From contig NZ_BMQT01000007.1 in NCBI RefSeq assembly GCF_014648255.1, positions 151,706-215,705 on the forward strand: a stretch of 64,000 nt of DNA, read 5' to 3'. Under the pieces are notes generated by a model. It was not told the DNA's origin. It saw only the letters and a program-made list of their open reading frames with translations, and searched no databases. Both the position numbers and the translations under genes were made by a program. Positions 50,001-57,384 of the stretch are shown here, piece by piece. Origin of the DNA: Nocardioides albus. Its GTDB lineage: Bacteria > Actinomycetota > Actinomycetes > Propionibacteriales > Nocardioidaceae. The first letter of the stretch is position 1; every line of letters begins with the position of its first letter.

Positions 50001-51440
50001 GACGGCGGCGTGGGAGAGAACGGCGTGTACGTCCCGCGTGACGGCACGCTCCTCGACATGACCCTCACGGCGCACGACCCGGACGCGGACCTGGACGTGC
50101 TGGTGGCCCACCTCGCGACCGGGCAGATCGTCGCCCGCGCCCAGAACGTCGGTCCCGGCACGGAGCGGGTCGTCCTGCACGACCCGGCTCCTGGTTCGTA
50201 CGTCGTGGTCGTCAACGGTTCGTCCGTACCCGACGGCGAGACCGAGTTCGACTACGTCGAGAAGGTCTACTCACCCTCGCTCGGCACCATCGCCGTCACC
50301 GGGGGCGAGGCTCGCCCGCTCGCTCCCGGCGAGAACCTGGCGATCGACGTCGACGTGACCGCCGTCGCGCACCCGTTCGGCACCAGGCCCCTGGTGGGCA
50401 CCGTCCCGGTGACCAACGCTCAGGGTGTCCAGGTCGGCTCGACCGAGGTCAGGATCCCCGCCGTACGCTCACCGCAGGCGCAGATCGAGGCCACCGAAAA
50501 CCCGTTCGTCGGCACCGACATGAACTCGTCGGGCGTCGTCTCCGGCGATGACCAGATCAACTCGCAGACCACCCCGGTGCTGTGGTCCGCCGAGGACGGC
50601 TTCCGCACGCTCGCTCTCGGCGAGAACGGCTACCGCGGTTCGGCGTACGGCGTCAACGAGGCCGGAGATGCCGCCGGGCAGATCCTCCTGCGCAGCGGAG
50701 GTCTCGCGGCCGCGTTGTGGCGCGCCGACGGAACCCACGTCGATCTCGGCACGCCGGACTGGCGCAACTACAGCCACACCTACACCTACGGGCTCAACGA
50801 CGCGACCGAGGACCATGGCGTCCAGGTGGTCGGCACGTCCTACCTCAAGGAGAAGGACGCGGGCGGCGCCTTCCGCACCTACTCCGAGGGCTGGGTGTGG
50901 ACCGACGGCGAAGGGTTCCGCCGGCTCCCGCACCTGTCGGAGGATCCAGGTGGCACCCGGGCGTTCGACATCAACGACGCCGGTTACGTCGTCGGTACGT
51001 CCGCGCTCGACGGCGTGCTGCACGCGGTGCGGTGGACCCCGCAGGGTGAGGTCGAGGACCTCGGGATCCTCGCTGGCCAGAACGCCGTCGCCCAGTCGAT
51101 CAACGCGCGCGGCGACGTCGTGGGCATCTCCGGGGACGACGCGTTCATCTGGACCAAGGACGGCGGCATCCGACGCCTCGCCGACCTGGGCTACAACGGC
51201 TCGGCGATCAAGATCACCGACGAAGGCCTCGTACTCGGCTCGGTGGAGACCGAGCCCGAGTACGCCACTCCTGCGGTGTGGACCGTGGACGGCAAGCTGT
51301 ACGACCTGGGTCAGACGGTCGACCGCAAGACCTTCGTCGCGGACACCCCGTTCGCGATCCATGGCTCGCGTGTGCTGCTGTACGGGTATGACGCGGACGG
51401 GTCTGGGGTGGCACTCCTGAAGCTGCCCACCCTCCGCTGA
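47073..51440 (+). CDS. Large secreted subtilisin-like protease with C-terminal HAF repeats
   Basis: 1455 residues. A signal peptide (about 1-35, ends 'ASGSAAEPEG') is followed by an I9-like pro-region. The S8 triad is Asp233 ('GILDTGVDLGHP'), His413 ('HGTHVAGIAAG') and Ser609 ('NGTSMASPQVAG'). Asp and His are 180 residues apart, against about 30-60 in most subtilases, which recalls tripeptidyl-peptidase II. The insert holds Ca-binding-like 'DLDRDGKTGES' and 'DVDQDGDMVEEE'. Beta domains cover about 700-1140, then five or so HAF-type repeats (around 1155-1440, 'AYGVNEAGDAAGQI', 'AFDINDAGYVVGT'). A strong AAGGAG precedes the ATG. Confidence 0.9.
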   Translation: MHPLARKNRATTRAAAAILAATLGVPILAASGSAAEPEGELVSPIQAAREAVSGVDSPYEQHDAGFTSVTDGSAAKAIEAKLGGADQQLLAEARAAEEKHVTVLMAVEPGAADEVGDAVRDKGGSVGRSEAKLGYVRATVPTSQVAAIAGNSAVTAVDLDREIRVPEPTPHSALVEQGGAQAPAGSDGDLPEAPSAATPADNPYLPSGEIGAVQFAQEHPEWDGRGTTIGILDTGVDLGHPALQKTTDGKPKVTGWFTATDPVIDGDGTWRRLTGTRTGPTFSSGGITYTIPEGTFQYTTYNETVAARGAAAGDLDRDGKTGESLMVLIDPESGDVIVDVDQDGDMVEEERMQPFDVAGQVGHLGVDDPDTDVVESQSFTVDYRRDVDLTPLGGSWVGRTADYVNLGLVTATHGTHVAGIAAGNGLLGGEMTGAAPGAQIVSARACVYQGGCTSVAMSEGMIDLVTDYDVDVVNVSLGGLVPLNDGSSAIARLYDQLVRQHGVDIVASAGNEGPGLNTVAPPSTGDAVISVAASVSDDTWLADYGARVPAALDLFPFSSRGPSEDGALKPTVTAPGAAVSSIPAWLEGQPVPDAGYELPAGYAMLNGTSMASPQVAGAVALLRSAATATDTAVTTTGVRSAVVDSAKPIDGVQVAAQGGGVVDVAAAWDALAAPGAGRPDHDTYTTSAPVCTASSASLETPNKGAGVHDRCLPSEDGAVPGTKKQYDVTITRTSGDKRAATHRLSLVGDDGTFSVPTTVKLAKDEATVVPVTSKPKAAGLHSALLRVDDPRTPGIDHIVPLTVVASQVAPAPDRTVRSTGSVGRGGAESFFVAVPEGVQNLQLALTDGDGRPTSGSVRVRAFDPAGMPVDTSAARTCYTATDSCDPASRSYTLPRPGVWEFVVDSSRVAPALTAGYRVDVALQGVAMEPAAIELDATDVHAPQSASLTATNVWGALTARPKEGSLGRTVTLRGAVADGGVGENGVYVPRDGTLLDMTLTAHDPDADLDVLVAHLATGQIVARAQNVGPGTERVVLHDPAPGSYVVVVNGSSVPDGETEFDYVEKVYSPSLGTIAVTGGEARPLAPGENLAIDVDVTAVAHPFGTRPLVGTVPVTNAQGVQVGSTEVRIPAVRSPQAQIEATENPFVGTDMNSSGVVSGDDQINSQTTPVLWSAEDGFRTLALGENGYRGSAYGVNEAGDAAGQILLRSGGLAAALWRADGTHVDLGTPDWRNYSHTYTYGLNDATEDHGVQVVGTSYLKEKDAGGAFRTYSEGWVWTDGEGFRRLPHLSEDPGGTRAFDINDAGYVVGTSALDGVLHAVRWTPQGEVEDLGILAGQNAVAQSINARGDVVGISGDDAFIWTKDGGIRRLADLGYNGSAIKITDEGLVLGSVETEPEYATPAVWTVDGKLYDLGQTVDRKTFVADTPFAIHGSRVLLYGYDADGSGVALLKLPTLR

Positions 51441-51462
51441 TCGCCTGGGCGAGCTGACAGCG

Positions 51463-51505
51463 CAGACGCCGGGTCGAGGTCTTCGAGACCTCGACCCGGC
51501 GTCTG
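51463..51505. terminator. Terminator after the subtilase gene, 20-bp stem
   Basis: Perfect 20-bp inverted repeat beginning CAGACGCCGGGTCGAGG, with loop TCG and no T-tract. It starts 23 bp after the stop codon. Confidence 0.85.
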
Positions 51506-51534
51506 TCGATGGCGGGCCGGGCACTGCCGACACG

Positions 51535-51540
51535 TAGGCT
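51535..51540 (+). promoter_or_regulatory. -10 box TAGGCT for the RNA methyltransferase gene
   Basis: TAGGCT ends 9 nt before the ATG at 51550; the leader GGGGAAGCC contains a possible GGGGA ribosome site. Confidence 0.5.
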
Positions 51541-51549
51541 GGGGAAGCC

Positions 51550-52353
51550 ATGGCGACCATGATCGAGATCTCTGACCCCGCCGATCCACGGCTCGCCGAC
51601 TACCGCGACCTGCGCGACGTCGAGCTGCGCAAGTCGCTGGAGTCCTCGGAGGGTCTGTTCCTGGCCGAGGGTGAGAAGGTCGTACGCCGCGCCGTGGCCG
51701 GTGGCTTCGAGCCCCGCTCGTTCCTGATGGCGCCGAAGTGGCTCGACGGGCTCGCCGACACGCTCGCCACGACCGATGCGCCGTGCTACGTGATGAGCGA
51801 GAAGGCCGCCGAGGAGGTCACCGGTTTCCACGTGCACCGCGGTGCGCTGGCCTCGCTGAAGCGGCGACCGCTGCCGTCGGTCGACTCCGTGCTGGAGGGC
51901 GCCCGCTCGGTGCTCGTGCTCGAGGACATCGTCGATCACACCAACGTCGGCGCGATCTTCCGCTCCGGAGCCGCGCTCGGGTTCGACGCCGTCCTGCTGG
52001 CTCCCCGCTGCGCCGATCCGCTCTACCGGCGCTCGATCAAGGTCGCGATGGGTGCGGTCTTCGCGCTGCCCTGGACCCGCCTGCCGGACTGGTACGAAGC
52101 CCTCCCGTCCCTCTCCGCCGCCGGCTTCACCACGGTCGCCCTGACCCTGGCCGACGACGCCGTCGACATCGAGAAGGCTGTCGAAGGCGTCGACAAGGTC
52201 GCCCTCGTCCTCGGCTCCGAGGGCCACGGCATTTCTCCGCGCTGGCAGCAGGCCTCCGACCGCCGCGCCATCATCCCGATGTCCGCCGGCATCGACTCGC
52301 TCAACGTCGCCGCCGCCACCGCCGTCGCCTGCTACGTCACCGCCCGCCGATAG
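51550..52353 (+). CDS. SpoU/TrmH family RNA 2'-O-methyltransferase
   Basis: 267 residues with a SPOUT knot domain. N-terminal substrate-binding part 'LFLAEGEKVVRRAVAGGF'; catalytic domain motif 1 'DHTNVGAIFRSGAALGFD', motif 2 'LVLGSEGHGIS' and motif 3 'IPMSAGIDSLNVAAATAV'. These enzymes methylate ribose in rRNA or tRNA with SAM; the target here is unknown, rRNA is likely given the stand-alone N-domain. The stop is next to repeat array E. Confidence 0.92.
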   Translation: MATMIEISDPADPRLADYRDLRDVELRKSLESSEGLFLAEGEKVVRRAVAGGFEPRSFLMAPKWLDGLADTLATTDAPCYVMSEKAAEEVTGFHVHRGALASLKRRPLPSVDSVLEGARSVLVLEDIVDHTNVGAIFRSGAALGFDAVLLAPRCADPLYRRSIKVAMGAVFALPWTRLPDWYEALPSLSAAGFTTVALTLADDAVDIEKAVEGVDKVALVLGSEGHGISPRWQQASDRRAIIPMSAGIDSLNVAAATAVACYVTARR

Positions 52354-52355
52354 CC

Positions 52356-52429
52356 CGCCGAGGCGTCACGTACGTCGGCCGAGTCGGCACTGAAGTGCCA
52401 ACTCTGCCGACGGGAGTGACGCCTCGGCT
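52356..52429. repeat. 21-bp repeat array E, hairpin with 35-bp arms
   Basis: One direct unit, a variant unit with GAGTCGGCACT, a 2-bp centre (GA), then the mirrored variant and one inverted unit. The two 35-bp arms (52357-52391 and 52394-52428) pair with about five mismatches. It fills the gap between the methyltransferase and the glucosidase gene, which are convergent, and may act as their terminator. Confidence 0.92.
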
Positions 52430-52440
52430 GGGGGCGTGGG

Positions 52441-54066
52441 TTAGATCTCCCACCAGACGGTCGTGTCGCCGGGCAGGTCGACGGAGCCGCCGGCGAGGGG
52501 GAGAGGGCCGGAGGAGGAGAGGAGTACGCGGCCGGGGGCGGTGATGCGTACCGGCTCCTTGGTGGTGTTGACCGTGCAGGCGAAGCCGTCGCGCTCGAAC
52601 CAGAGGACCCCGGCGGGGGCCTCGTCGTGCCAGGTCACCGCGTCGCCGGCGCCGAGGCCGGGGACCTCGCGGCGCGTGCGGATGGCGGAGCGGTAGAGCT
52701 CTAGGGTGGACCCTTCGACTCCGGTCTGGGCCTCGACGCTCAGCTCGGCCCACTCCGCGGGCTGCGGCAGCCACGAGCCGCCGTCGCCGAAGCCGTAGGA
52801 CGAACCCGACCGGGTCCACGGAAGCGGCACCCGGCAGCCGTCGCGGAAGCCGTCCTGGCCGCTGGCGCGGTGGAAGGACGGGTCTTGGCGGACCTCGTCG
52901 GGCAGATCGGTGACGTCGGGGAGGCCGAGCTCTTCGCCCTGATAGACGTACGCAGACCCTGGCAGCGCCAGCATGAGCAGCGTCGCCGCGCGAGCCCGAC
53001 GGAGCCCTAGCTCCCGATCACCCGGCGTACGGATCTGCGTGCCCGATCCCGGCGGGTTGGCGAACCGGGTGGCGTGCCGGGTGACGTCGTGGTTCGACAG
53101 CACCCAGGTCGCCGGAGCACCGACCGGCCGCATCGCGTCCAAGGAGCTGTCGATGACCTTGCGCAGCGCCGCGGCGTCCCAGGCGGTATCGAGGTATTCG
53201 AAGTTGAAGGCCTGGTGCAGCTCGTCGGTGCGTACGTAGTTGGCCGATCGTGCCACCGTCGGGGTCCACGCCTCGGCGACGAAGATCCGGCCCGGGTAGT
53301 CCGCCAGGACGTTCCGCCAGGTGCGGTAGATGTCGTGGACGCCGTCCTGGTCGAAGAAGGGCATGACGTCGTTGCCGAGCAGGTGGAGCTGGTCGGCGTG
53401 ACCGATGGAAGGCAGGCCCTCGGCCTTGACCAGACCGTGGGCGACGTCGATACGGAAGCCGTCGATGCCGAGGTCGAGCCAGAAGCGCAGGATGTCCAGG
53501 AACTCCGCGTGCACCTCGGGGGAGTTCCAGTTGAAGTCGGGCTGCTCGGGGGCGAAGAGGTGGAGATACCACTCACCATCGTCGACCCGCGTCCACGCCG
53601 GGCCGCCGAAGATCGAGTCCCAGTCGTTCGGTGGCTCCGAGCCGTCCGGCCCGCGTCCGGGCAGGAAGTGGTAGCGCGACCGCATCGGCGACCCGGGACC
53701 CTCGGCCAGCGCCTGCTGGAACCAGACGTGCTGGTCGGAGGAGTGGTTGGGGACGATGTCCGCGATGATCTTCAGTCCGAGCTCGTGGGCCGAGGCGATC
53801 AGCGCGAGAGCGTCGTCCAGCGTGCCGTAGCGCGGGTCGACCGCCCGATAGTCGGACACGTCGTAGCCGCCGTCGGCCTGCGGCGAGGCGTAGAACGGGC
53901 TCAGCCAGACCGCATCCACGCCCAGGTCGCGGAGGTAGGGGAGCCGGGACCGGATCCCGGGAAGGTCGCCGGTCCCGTCGCCGTCGCTGTCGGCGAAGCT
54001 GCGCGGGTAGACCTGGTAGATGACGGCGTCGCGCCACCACTCGGGGCTCAGGGAGGAGCTGTTCAT
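52441..54066 (-). CDS. GH13 alpha-glucosidase
   Basis: 541 residues. 'VIYQVYPRSFADSDGDGTGD' is the oligo-1,6-glucosidase-type start; the catalytic residues are Asp207 ('GFRIDVAHG'), Glu265 ('VAEAWTP') and Asp327 ('SNHDVTRH'). It hydrolyses short alpha-glucosides in the cytoplasm (no signal peptide). It is the last gene of the uptake operon, so it would cut the sugar just imported. AGGAAC before the ATG at 54066 sets the start. Region I 'DGGYDVSDY' is also present. Confidence 0.95.
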   Translation of the reverse strand: MNSSSLSPEWWRDAVIYQVYPRSFADSDGDGTGDLPGIRSRLPYLRDLGVDAVWLSPFYASPQADGGYDVSDYRAVDPRYGTLDDALALIASAHELGLKIIADIVPNHSSDQHVWFQQALAEGPGSPMRSRYHFLPGRGPDGSEPPNDWDSIFGGPAWTRVDDGEWYLHLFAPEQPDFNWNSPEVHAEFLDILRFWLDLGIDGFRIDVAHGLVKAEGLPSIGHADQLHLLGNDVMPFFDQDGVHDIYRTWRNVLADYPGRIFVAEAWTPTVARSANYVRTDELHQAFNFEYLDTAWDAAALRKVIDSSLDAMRPVGAPATWVLSNHDVTRHATRFANPPGSGTQIRTPGDRELGLRRARAATLLMLALPGSAYVYQGEELGLPDVTDLPDEVRQDPSFHRASGQDGFRDGCRVPLPWTRSGSSYGFGDGGSWLPQPAEWAELSVEAQTGVEGSTLELYRSAIRTRREVPGLGAGDAVTWHDEAPAGVLWFERDGFACTVNTTKEPVRITAPGRVLLSSSGPLPLAGGSVDLPGDTTVWWEI

Positions 54067-54080
54067 GTTCCTGGGGCCTT

Positions 54081-54959
54081 TCAGCCTTTGACGCCGCCGG
54101 CGGTCAGACCAGTGACGACGTGTCGTTGGACGAGGTAGAAGAAGAGGGTCACGGGGATGGCGATGAGGACCGCGGTGGCAGCCATCAGGTTCCACTGTGC
54201 GTCATGCTCGCTGATGAAGCTCTGCAACCCGACCGCGAAGGTGTACTTCGAGTCGTCGAGCAGGAACGTCGAGGCGAAGGCGACCTCGGCGAAGGCCGTG
54301 ATGAAAGCGTAGAACGCGGCCACAGCGAGGCCCGGGCGGGCCAGCGGCAGGATCAGTCGCCAGAACGTACCGAACGGGGTGAGCCCGTCCATCATGCCGG
54401 CCTCGTCGAGCTCGATCGGGATGGTGTCGAAGTAGCCCTTCAGCAGCCACGAGCAGTAGGGGACGATCGTGGTGCAGTTGACCAGGATCAGACCGAAGTG
54501 GGAGTCGACCAAGCCGAGCCGGGAGAAGATCTCGTACATCGGCACGATCAGCACCGCGATCGGGAATGCCTGCGTCAGCAGCAGGATCCACATCAGCGTC
54601 CGGTTGCCGGGAAACCGCATCCGGGAGACCGCGTAACCGGTCGTCGCCGCCGACATCACCCCGAACAGGGTCGTCCCGCCCGCGACCACCATCGTCGACC
54701 ACAGCCAGTCGAAGAAGGCGGTGTTGGTGAGCACGAACCAGTAGTTGTCGAGGGTCGCCTTCGCGGCGATCCCGCCGGGGTGGAGGTAGTCGTCCTTGTC
54801 CGGTCCCAGGGACAGGTAGACGAGCCAGATGATGGGGAACAGCGCGATCAGCGACGCCACCGTGAGGGTCACGTGGGTGCCCACCCGGGCGACCGGGCCG
54901 AGTTCGCCGCGTCGGCGCTGCCGTTTTCCGGGCGCGTACGTGCTAGGCGAGTTGGTCAT
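54081..54959 (-). CDS. Sugar ABC transporter permease (MalG type)
   Basis: 292 residues, six membrane helices. The EAA loop that contacts the ATPase reads 'DEAGMMDGLTPFGTFWRLIL' with the Gly in place. N-terminal basic region about 25 residues. It overlaps the MalF-type gene upstream by 17 bp. The ATPase for this system is not in the operon, so a shared MsiK-like ATPase encoded elsewhere is likely, as in other actinomycetes. Confidence 0.93.
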   Translation of the reverse strand: MTNSPSTYAPGKRQRRRGELGPVARVGTHVTLTVASLIALFPIIWLVYLSLGPDKDDYLHPGGIAAKATLDNYWFVLTNTAFFDWLWSTMVVAGGTTLFGVMSAATTGYAVSRMRFPGNRTLMWILLLTQAFPIAVLIVPMYEIFSRLGLVDSHFGLILVNCTTIVPYCSWLLKGYFDTIPIELDEAGMMDGLTPFGTFWRLILPLARPGLAVAAFYAFITAFAEVAFASTFLLDDSKYTFAVGLQSFISEHDAQWNLMAATAVLIAIPVTLFFYLVQRHVVTGLTAGGVKG

Positions 54960-55941
54960 TGCGTTTCAACCACCGGTAGTAGAAGGACGTGAAGACGATC
55001 AGGATCGCGAGCAGCAGGACGCCGTACGCCGCCGACATGGCGAAGTCGCGTGGCTGCTGTCCGAACCCGAGCCGATAGGCCCAGGTGACCAGGATCTGCG
55101 CGTCCGGCGCGGTGTTGCCGAAGAGCAGGAAGATGATCGCGAACTGGTTGAAGGTCCAGATCACGCCGAGCAGGACGACGGTCGAGCTCACCGAGGAGAG
55201 CCCCGGCAGGGTGACGTGACGGAACCGCTGCCAGGCGCTGGCGCCGTCGATCTCGGCGGCCTCGTAGAGGTTCTCGTCGATGGACTGCAGCCCACCGAGC
55301 AGGGAGAGCATCATGAACGGCACGCCGCACCAGGTGTTGACCATGATCGCGGCCGTTCGCTGCCAGGTCGGGTTCTCGAGCCAGCTCGGCTCGGCGAGGC
55401 CGATCGTGCCGAGCATCGTGTTGATGACGCCCGCGTCGGCCAGCATGATCCGCCAGGCGAAGACGGTGACGAAGGTCGGCACCGCCCACGGCAGGATCAG
55501 CAGGAGCCGGTACGCCACGCGCCCGCGCAGCCGCTGGTTGAGCAGCATCGCCAGCCCGAGGCCGATCACGTAGTGCAGGACGACACAGGTGACGGTCCAG
55601 ACGATGGTCCACACGAAGTGGGACCAGAACCGGTCGTACGCCGACGGGCCCCACAAGATCTCGGCGTAGTTGTCCAGACCGATGAACTTGTACGTCGCAT
55701 CGATCGTGTTGACGCCGATGGTGCGTGCCGAGTTGAGGCTGTTGGCGTCGGTCAGGGTCAGGTAGAAGCCGCGTGCGAGCGGGTAGCCGACGAGCACGCC
55801 GAGGACGATCACGACGGGCGCGACCATCGCGTAGGCGTACCAGTAGCGGCGGTAGGAGTCTCGCGCGCGCTGGAGGGGGCCGGGCGCCCGCCGCCGAGAC
55901 CGCGGGGTCTCGGCGGCGGGCGCTGGTGCTGTCAGAGTCAT
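54943..55941 (-). CDS. Sugar ABC transporter permease (MalF type)
   Basis: 332 residues, six to seven membrane helices. The EAA loop is 'YEAAEIDGASAWQRFRHVTL'. A large extracytoplasmic loop lies around 70-110. It is the partner of the MalG-type permease; the start ATG 55941 is 18 bp after the binding-protein stop. The first 30 residues are Ala/Pro/Arg-rich. Confidence 0.93.
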   Translation of the reverse strand: MTLTAPAPAAETPRSRRRAPGPLQRARDSYRRYWYAYAMVAPVVIVLGVLVGYPLARGFYLTLTDANSLNSARTIGVNTIDATYKFIGLDNYAEILWGPSAYDRFWSHFVWTIVWTVTCVVLHYVIGLGLAMLLNQRLRGRVAYRLLLILPWAVPTFVTVFAWRIMLADAGVINTMLGTIGLAEPSWLENPTWQRTAAIMVNTWCGVPFMMLSLLGGLQSIDENLYEAAEIDGASAWQRFRHVTLPGLSSVSSTVVLLGVIWTFNQFAIIFLLFGNTAPDAQILVTWAYRLGFGQQPRDFAMSAAYGVLLLAILIVFTSFYYRWLKRNDQLA

Positions 55942-55959
55942 CGGACGATTAGTCCTGAC

Positions 55960-57228
55960 CTACTTGGAGTACTCGGGCAGCAGGTCGGCGAAGGCCGTCT
56001 CCAGCGTGGCCAGACCGTCGTCGAGGGTCTCGGCGCCGGAGGCGATCTTCGGCAGCTCCTGATCCATCGGACCCCACAGCGAGGAGTACTCGGGCAGCTC
56101 GGGTCGCGGCTGGGCGGCCGGGAGCACGGTCTGGTAGCCGGCGATGGCCGGGTCGGCCTTGACCTCGTCGGTGTAGGCGTCGTCGCGGGTCGGGAGCGTG
56201 GCGTTCTTCAGCGCGATCTGGGCCTGGGTGTCGGCCGAGGTCATGAACTTCACGAACTTCGCCGAGGCCTCCTGGTGGGCCTCATCCGAGCCGGCGTAGA
56301 TCGACAGGTTGTGGCCACCGGTCGGGGCGCCGGCCTCGCCGGTCGAGCCCGCCGGGACGGTCGCGATGCCGAGGTTGTTCTTGTCCGCGAACGCCGAGCC
56401 CTTGTAGAAGTTCGTGATCTCCCAGGGACCCTGGATGATCGCGGCGACCTTGCCGTTGACGAAGGCGTCCTGGATGTGGGCGTACGCGTCGGCGGTGGTG
56501 TCCGCCTTGTGCAGACCCTTCCCGTCGAAGAGACCCTGCCAGGTGGTCAGACCCTTCTTTGCCTCGGGCGAGGTGATGGTGATCTTCTCGTTCTCGACGT
56601 CGACGGTGTCGGTGCCCTCGCCGAAGAGGAACGGCTCGGCGTAGTAGGCGGCCGTGGAACCCCAGTAGCCGTCCACGCCGGTCTTGTCCTTGATCGTGGC
56701 GGCGTCGGCCTTCAGGTCGTCCCACGTCGTGGGTGCCTCGGTGACGCCGGCCTTCTCGAAGAGGGCCTTGTTGTAGACCAGCGCGAGGGTGTCGGTGACG
56801 AACGGGACGCCGTAGGTCTTGCCATCGAACTCGGCCTGCTTGATCAGGTTGGGCTGGAAGGCGTCCTTCTCCTCCAGCGCCTCGGTGTCGTCGAGGGGCG
56901 CGAGGAAGCCCTTCTGTGCGAACGCCGGGGTCCATCCCACCTCGGCACGCAGCACGTCCGGAGCGCCGCTGGCGCCGGCCGCGGTGTCGAACTTGTTCTG
57001 CGCCTGGTCGAACGGCACGTTGACGTACTTGACCTTGATGTCCTTGTTGGCCTTCTCGAATTCCTTGACGAGAGCCTGGTACGTCGGGGCCTCGTTGGTC
57101 GCGTTCGAGGTGTCCCACCAGGTGATGGTGACCGGGCCGTCGCTGCTTTCGCCGCTGCTACCGCCACATGCCGATGCCGCGAGGGCGAGCGATGCCGCCA
57201 CTGCGGTGGCCACGATGCCACGTCGCAT
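55960..57228 (-). CDS. Sugar-binding lipoprotein (MalE/AglE-like)
   Basis: 422 residues. The lipoprotein signal is 'VAASLALAASACGGSSG', with Cys21 as the lipidation site. The mature part is a family 1 solute-binding protein: 'VTITWWDTSNATNEAPTYQ', 'FVNGKVAAIIQGPWEI' and 'GGHNLSIYAGSDEAHQEAS' are typical. It catches alpha-glucosides (probably maltose- or trehalose-type) outside the membrane. First gene of the operon binding protein-MalF-MalG-glucosidase, with AGGAGA just before the ATG. Confidence 0.94.
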   Translation of the reverse strand: MRRGIVATAVAASLALAASACGGSSGESSDGPVTITWWDTSNATNEAPTYQALVKEFEKANKDIKVKYVNVPFDQAQNKFDTAAGASGAPDVLRAEVGWTPAFAQKGFLAPLDDTEALEEKDAFQPNLIKQAEFDGKTYGVPFVTDTLALVYNKALFEKAGVTEAPTTWDDLKADAATIKDKTGVDGYWGSTAAYYAEPFLFGEGTDTVDVENEKITITSPEAKKGLTTWQGLFDGKGLHKADTTADAYAHIQDAFVNGKVAAIIQGPWEITNFYKGSAFADKNNLGIATVPAGSTGEAGAPTGGHNLSIYAGSDEAHQEASAKFVKFMTSADTQAQIALKNATLPTRDDAYTDEVKADPAIAGYQTVLPAAQPRPELPEYSSLWGPMDQELPKIASGAETLDDGLATLETAFADLLPEYSK

Positions 57229-57316
57229 GAGTTCTCCTTCGAATATGGGGGCCGGACGAGGAAGCCGTCCGGGGATGTGACGAAGGTAACCCCGCGTCGA
57301 GAAGAATGAAAGTGTC

Positions 57317-57345
57317 TTTCAGCAAAAGTTGCAAAGTTGCTGAAA
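57317..57345. promoter_or_regulatory. LacI-family operator between the sugar operon and its regulator
   Basis: TTTCAGCAA-11 bp-TTGCTGAAA, with perfect 9-bp arms. The middle contains AAGTTGCAAAGTTGC, where GTTGC is directly repeated. It sits 89 bp from the binding-protein start and 40 bp from the regulator start, fitting joint control of both. Confidence 0.75.
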
Positions 57346-57384
57346 CTTCTTGCGGCGGGTGAGGGGAGGGGGCATGATGTGACC

